From: Chrysaora quinquecirrha
Lineage: Eukaryota > Cnidaria > Scyphozoa > Semaeostomeae > Pelagiidae
Assembly (NCBI GenBank): GCA_014526335.1
Contig: JACTAT010000347.1
Coordinates: 62,001-126,000, forward strand
Length of the DNA: 64,000 nucleotides
Reading direction: 5' to 3'
Made by a program: the position numbers and the translations under genes. The notes below the pieces were generated by a model. It did no database searches and was not told the DNA's origin. It was given only the letters and a program-made list of their open reading frames with translations. Positions 58,501-64,000 of this stretch are shown here, piece after piece. Numbering within the stretch: the first letter of the stretch is position 1; every line of letters begins with the position of its first letter.

Positions 58501-61500
58501 TTCACTTCTTCACCTTTTTACTCATTTACCTTTTCACATCTTAATATTTTCACACTTTCAGTTCTTTACTCTTTCACTTTTTAACTATTTTAATTTTTCA
58601 AATTCTCACTTTTTCAGTTTTTCACTATTTCACTTTTTTACTTTTTCACTTTGGCACCTTTTTACTTCTTCCTTTTGTCCTTCTTTTACTCTTTCACTTT
58701 TTCACTTTTTCAGGTCTTCACTTTTTCACTTCTTCTCCTTTTTACTTTTTTACTTTTTCACTTTTTCATATATTCACTTTTTCAGTTCTTCACTTTCTCA
58801 CTTTTTTACTTTGTAACTTTTTAATACTTTCATTCTTTATTCATTTACTTTTTCACTTCTTCACCTATTTACTCTTTCACTTTTTCACCTATTTACTTCT
58901 TCACTTTGTCATTTTTTACTCTTTCACCTTTCCGATTTGTCACTTTTTCACTCTCTTACTTTTTCACTTCTCCTTTCTCACTTTTTCAATTTTTCACTTT
59001 ATCACTTTTTACTTATTCACATTTACACTTTTTTCACTTTTTCATATTGTCACCTTCTCATATTTTGACTTTTTCACTTTTTCACTTTTTTGCTATCCTG
59101 CATGTTCACTTTTTTAGTTTTTCACTCTCATATTCTCACTTTTCAATTCTTCACTTTTTCACTTTCTCACCTTTTGGCTTTTTCAATTTTTCACTTTTTC
59201 ATATTTTCACTTTTTCAGTTCTTCACTTTTTCACCTTTTAACTTTTCAATTTTTCACTTCTTCACCTTTTTACTCATTTACCTTTTCACATCTTAATATT
59301 TTCACACTTTCAGTTCTTTACTCTTTCACTTTTTAACTATTTTAATTTTTCAAATTCTCACTTTTTCAGTTTTTCACTATTTCACTTTTTTACTTTTTCA
59401 CTTTGTCACCTTTTTACTTCTTCCTTTTGTCCTTCTTTTACTCTTTCACTTTTTCACTTTTTCAGGTCTTCACTTTTTCACTTCTTCTCCTTTTTACTTT
59501 TTTACTTTTCACTTTTTCATATATTCACTTTTTCAGTTCTTCACTTTCTCACTTTTTTACTTTGTAACTTTTTAATACTTTCATTCTTTATTCATTTACT
59601 TTTTCACTTCTTCACCTATTTACTCTTTCACTTTTTCACCTATTTACTTCTTCACTTTGTCATTTTTTACTCTTTCACCTTTCCGATTTGTCACTTTTTC
59701 ACTCTCTTACTTTTTCACTTCTCCTTTCTCACTTTTTCAATTTTTCACTTTATCACTTTTTACTTATTCACATTTACACTTTTTTCACTTTTTCATATTG
59801 TCACCTTCTCATATTTTGACCTTTTCACTTTTTCACTTTTTCACTTTTTTGCTATCTTCCATTTTCACTTTTTTAGTTTTTCACTCTCATATTCTCACTT
59901 CTCAATTCTTCACTTTTTCACTTTCTCACCTTTTCACTGTTTTCAATTTTTCACTTTTTCATATTCTTACTTTTTCAGTTCTTCACTTTTCACCTTTTTA
60001 CTCTTTTAATTTTTCACTTGTTAATATTTTCACTTTTTCAGTTCTTTACTTTTTCACTTTTTTACTTATTCACTTTTTTCACTTTTTCATATTGTCACCT
60101 TTTCATATTTTGACTTTTTCAGATTTTCATTTTCTCACTTTTTCAGTTCTTCAGTTCTTCATTTTTCACCTTTTCACCTTTTCCCTTTTTCGCTTTTCAC
60201 TTTTTCACTTTTTTGCTTTCTTACATATTCCCTTTTTTACCTTTCCACTTCTTCAACTTTTTACTCTTTTACTTTTTCACTTGTTAATTTTCTCACTTCT
60301 TCAGTTCTTTACTCTTTCACTTTTTTCACTTTTTCATATTGTCACGTTTTAATATTTAGCCTTTTCATTTTTTTCATGTTCTCCCCTTTTTGCTATCTTG
60401 CATTTTCACTCTTTTACCTGGTCACTTTTTCACTTCTTGACCTTTTTACTTTTTTACTTTTTTCACTTTTTCACTTTTTTTGATTTTTTCACATTTTGAC
60501 TCTTCCCATTATTTTTCTTTTTCATTTTCCAACTTTTTCACTTTTTTCATTTTTTCACTTTTTCAATTCTTCACTTTGTTCACTTTTTCATATTGTCAGC
60601 TCTTCACTTCTTTACTCTTTTGCTATCTTGGACTTTCACTTTTTACCTTGTCCTTTTCACTTCTTCACCGTTTAACTTTTTTACTTTTTCACCTTTTGAT
60701 ACTTTCACTCCTTATTCATTCACTTTTTTTACTTCTTCAACTATTTACTCTTTCAGTTTTTCACTAATTTACTTCTTCACTTTGTCTTTTTTTACTCTTT
60801 CACTTTTTCAATTTTTCACTTTTTTACTTTATCACTTTTTCATTTTTTGCTATTTCACTTTTCACTTTTTCGATTTTTTAATTTTTCACTTTTTCACTTT
60901 CTTCACTCTTTGACTTTCAACTGGTTTTACTTTTTGACTTTTTGACTTTTCATTTTTTCACTTTTTCACTTGTTTGCTTTCTTAAATTTTCCCTTTTTTA
61001 CCTTTTCACTTTTTCACTTCTTAATATTTTCACATTTTCAGTTCTTTACTTGTTCTCTTTTTCACTTTTTCAATTTTTCACTTTTCCACTCTTTCAGTTT
61101 TTCACTTTGTCACTTTTTTACTTCTTCCTTTTGTCCTTTTTCACTCTTTCACTTGTTAACTTTTTAACGTTTTCATGTTCTCACTTTTCACTCCTTCTCC
61201 TTTTTACTTTTTTACTTTAACACTTTTTAATATTTTCACTTTTTCAGTTCTCCACTTTTTCACTTCTTTACCTTTTTACTCTGTCACTTTTTTAATTTTT
61301 CAATTTTTCACTTTTTCACTTTCTCACTTTTTCATTTTTCCACTTCTTCACCTTTTAACTTTTTTACTTTTTCACTTTTTAATACTCTCACTCTTTACTC
61401 ATTCACTTTTTCACTTCTTCATCTATTTACTCTTTCACTTTTTCACTTATTTACTTCTTCACTTTGTCCTTTTTTACTCTTCACTTGTTAACTTTTTAAA

Positions 61501-64000
61501 TTTTCACTTTCTTGCTTTTTCACTTTTTGACTTCTTCACTTTTTCACTTTTTACTTTTTCTCCTTTTCACTTTTTCAGGTTTCCACTTTTTCACTTCTTC
61601 TCCTCTGTACTCTTTTATTTTCATATTTTCACTTTCTCAGTTCTTAACTTTCTCACTTTTTTACTTTTTCACTTTTTAATGCTTTCACTCTTTATTCATT
61701 CACTTTTTCACTTCTTCACCTATTTATTCTTTCACTTTTTCACCTATTTACTTCTTCACTTTCCATTTTTTACACTTTCACTTTTCCGATTTCTCACTTT
61801 TTCATTCTCTTACTTTTTCACTTCTCCTTTTTCACTTTTTCAATTTTCAATTTATCACTTTTTACTTATTCACATTTACACTTTTTTCACTTTTTCATAT
61901 TGTCACCTTCTCATATTTTGACTTTTCACTTTTCACTTTTTGCTATCCTGCATTTTCACTTTTTAGTTTTTCACTCTCATGTTCTCACTTTTCAATTCTT
62001 CACTTTTTCACTTTCTCACCTTTTGACTTTTTCAATTTTTCACTTTTTAATATTTTCACTTTTTCAGTTCTTCACTTTTTCACCTTTTAACTTTTCAATT
62101 TTTCACTTCTTCACCTTTTTACTCTTTTACCTTTTCACATCTTAATATTTTCACACTTTCAGTTCTTTACTCTTTCACTTTTTAACTTTTTAATTTTTCA
62201 AATTCTCACTTTTTCAGTTTTTCACTATTTCACTTTTTAGACTTTTCACTTTTTCACCTTTTTACTTCTTCCTTTTGTCCTTCTTTTACTCTTTCACTTT
62301 TTCAGGTCTTCACTTTTTCACTTCTTCTCCTTTTTACTTTTTTACTTTTTCACTTTTTCATATTTTCACTTTTTCAGTTCTTCACTTTCTCACTTTTTTA
62401 CTTTTTCACTTTTTAATACTTTCATTCTTTATTTTTCACTTTTCACTTCTTCACCTATTTACTCTTTCACTTTTCACTTATTTACTTTTAACTTTGGTCA
62501 TTTTTAGTCTTTCACTTTTTCGATTTCTCTCTTTTCACTTTCTCACTTTTCACTTCTCATTTTGAACTTTTTAGTTTTCACTTTTCATATTCTCACTTTT
62601 CAGTTCTTCACTTTTCACTTTCTCACTTTTCACTTTTCATCTTTTTTTCACTTTTCATATTCTCACTTTTTCAGTTCTTCACTTTTTCACTTTTTCACCT
62701 TATTCACTTTTTAATTTTTTACTTTTTCACCTTTTTACTCTTTCACTTTTTCACTCTTTCACTCTTTTCACTTTTTCACATTGTCACTTTTTCATTTTTT
62801 AATTTTCCTTTTTCAGTTTTCAATTTTTCACTTTTCTCTTTTAACACTTGATTTCACTTTTCACTTTTTCACTTTTTCATTATTTTACTTTTTCAGTTTT
62901 TCACTTTCTTCACTCTTTGACTTTCAACTTGTTTTACTTTTTGACTTTTTGACTTTTGACTTTTTCACTTTTTTGCTTTCTTACATTTTCCCTTTTTTAA
63001 CTTTTCACTTCTTCACCTTTTTACTCTTTTAATTTTTCACTTGTTAATATTTTCATTTTTTCAGTTCTTTACTTTTTCACTTTTTCAATTTTTTACTTAT
63101 TCACTTTTTTCACTTTTTCATATTGTCACCTTTTCATATTTTCACTTTTCACTTTTTCATTTTCTCACTTTTTCAGTTCTTCAGTTCTTCACTTTTTCAC
63201 CTTTTCCCTTTTTCGCTTTTCCCTTTTCACTTTTTTGCTTTCTTACATATTCCCTTTTTACCTTTTCACTTCTTCACCTTTTTACTCTTTTACTTTTTGA
63301 CTTGTTAATATTCTCACTTTTTCAGTTCTTTACTCTTTCACTTTTTTCACTTTTTCATATTGTCACGTTTTCATATTTAGACTTTTTCATCTTTTCATTT
63401 TTTCATTTTCTCACTTTTTTGCTATCTTGCATTTTCACTTTTTCTTTTCACTCTTGTCACACTTTTCAATTCTTCACTTTTCACTTTTCACTTTTTTTTT
63501 TCACTTTTTCACTTTTTCACTTTTTCACTTTTCACTTTTCACTTTTTGCTTTTTACTTCAATTTTCACTTCTTCACCTTTTTACTCTTTTCACTTTTTCT
63601 TAATATTTTCACTTTTCAGTTCTTTACTCTTTCACTTTTTAACTTTTTACTTTTTGATTCTCACTTTTCAGTTTTGTTTAGTCTTACACTTTTCACTTTT
63701 TCATTTTTCAATTCTTCACTTTTCCACTTCTTTCACTTTTCACTTTTTCACTTTTTCAGGTCTTCACTTTTTACTTTTTCCTTTTTAGTTTTTCACTTTC
63801 TTCACTCTTTGACTTTCAACTTGTTTTACTTTTTGACTTTTTGACTTTTGACTTTTTCACTTTTTTGCTTTCTTACATTTTCCCTCTTTTAACTTTTCAC
63901 TTTTTCACTTCTTCACCTTTTTACTCTTTTACTTTTTAACTTCTTCATTTTTAGTCTTTCAATTTTCGATTTCTCTCTTTTTCACTTTTTCACTTTTTTC
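55545..64000 (+). repeat. Pyrimidine satellite, TTTTTCAC-type, with about 751-bp higher-order period
   Basis: About 8.45 kb, running off the right edge, are built of variants of TTTTTCAC/TTTTTCACTT with almost no G on the + strand. Rarer markers allow register: GTCATTTTTTACTC recurs at 58156, 58908 and 59659 (spacing 752 and 751). TCACATCTTAATATTTTCAC recurs at 56271, 58534, 59286 and 62135. TTTTTTGCTATCCTGCATG-like sequence recurs at 58337 and 59088. The array starts after a doubled GGTGACATCT motif (55530-55560). Phe/Ser/Leu-rich open frames here are artefacts of the repeat. Confidence 0.96.

Noticed and set aside
55549..63844. Long Phe/Ser/Leu-rich open frames on the + strand (up to 267 codons)
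   Set aside because: They follow from the TTTTTCAC repeat lacking G and hence lacking TAG/TGA, not from coding selection. There is no start context and no domain.

Overview
The window looks like an AT-rich, transposon-dense piece of an invertebrate animal genome. The evidence is spliceosomal exon signatures (AG acceptors, GTAAGT/GTAATAAG-type donors), metazoan-type Ty3/gypsy, BEL/Pao, Tc1, Merlin and hAT elements, MITEs and several satellites. There are no operons, ribosome binding sites or bacterial genes. A cnidarian such as a coral or sea anemone would fit, but that is an inference from the style of the repeats, not something the sequence proves.

Left part (1-20 kb). Three LTR retrotransposons appear nested. 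A mag-like Ty3/gypsy element on the + strand (1492-5898, 164-bp LTRs, GATAT target duplication) sits inside the RNase H region of a minus-strand Ty3/gypsy element (1 to about 9246). That element in turn ends inside the protease region of a decayed minus-strand BEL/Pao element (about 9247-11640). Next come a dead Tc1 element (12134-13440), a dead Merlin transposase (13875-14760) and a minus-strand multi-exon pseudogene with a P-loop (17105-20035) that resembles DUF3987-type proteins.

Middle (21-42 kb). Three arrays of a 114-bp satellite alternate with two near-identical spacers of about 1.75 kb, giving a 2.3-kb higher-order repeat. Each spacer carries a relic of a coding segment. Next is a large, apparently intronless minus-strand gene of about 1,700 codons. 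It has a zinc-finger-like N-terminus, a core resembling a DDE transposase and a C-terminal Ulp1/C48 cysteine protease. Its copy 2 (32184-41622) is split by a 689-bp Harbinger-like MITE (TTA duplication) and by a 3.6-kb hAT transposon (8-bp duplication TCTTCCAT). The 3' two-thirds of the gene plus one end of the hAT is tandemly duplicated as copy 1 (27586-31710). The duplication breakpoint lies inside the hAT, so the hAT insertion came first.

Right part (42-64 kb). The most unusual structure is a 3.4-kb array (42429-45852) of 20 tandem repeats of about 168 bp on the minus strand. Each repeat contains a 66-nt phase-symmetric mini-exon with intact splice sites, predicted to encode a 22-residue acidic, Ser/Pro-rich repeat. 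Flanking exons at 42118-42260 and 45986-46066 fit the same gene. The rest holds MITEs (two 133-bp hAT-type copies with 8-bp duplications, two TA-type elements), an approximately 83-bp degenerate minisatellite (50.6-52.3 kb), a 195-bp direct duplication, and finally 8.5 kb of almost G-free pyrimidine satellite (TTTTTCAC-like motif) with a higher-order period near 751 bp that runs off the right edge.

Almost every protein-coding region is a transposon gene or a broken copy. The mini-exon gene and two isolated exon candidates (47987-48226, 49619-49782) are the only likely host genes. No tRNA, rRNA or CRISPR was recognised.
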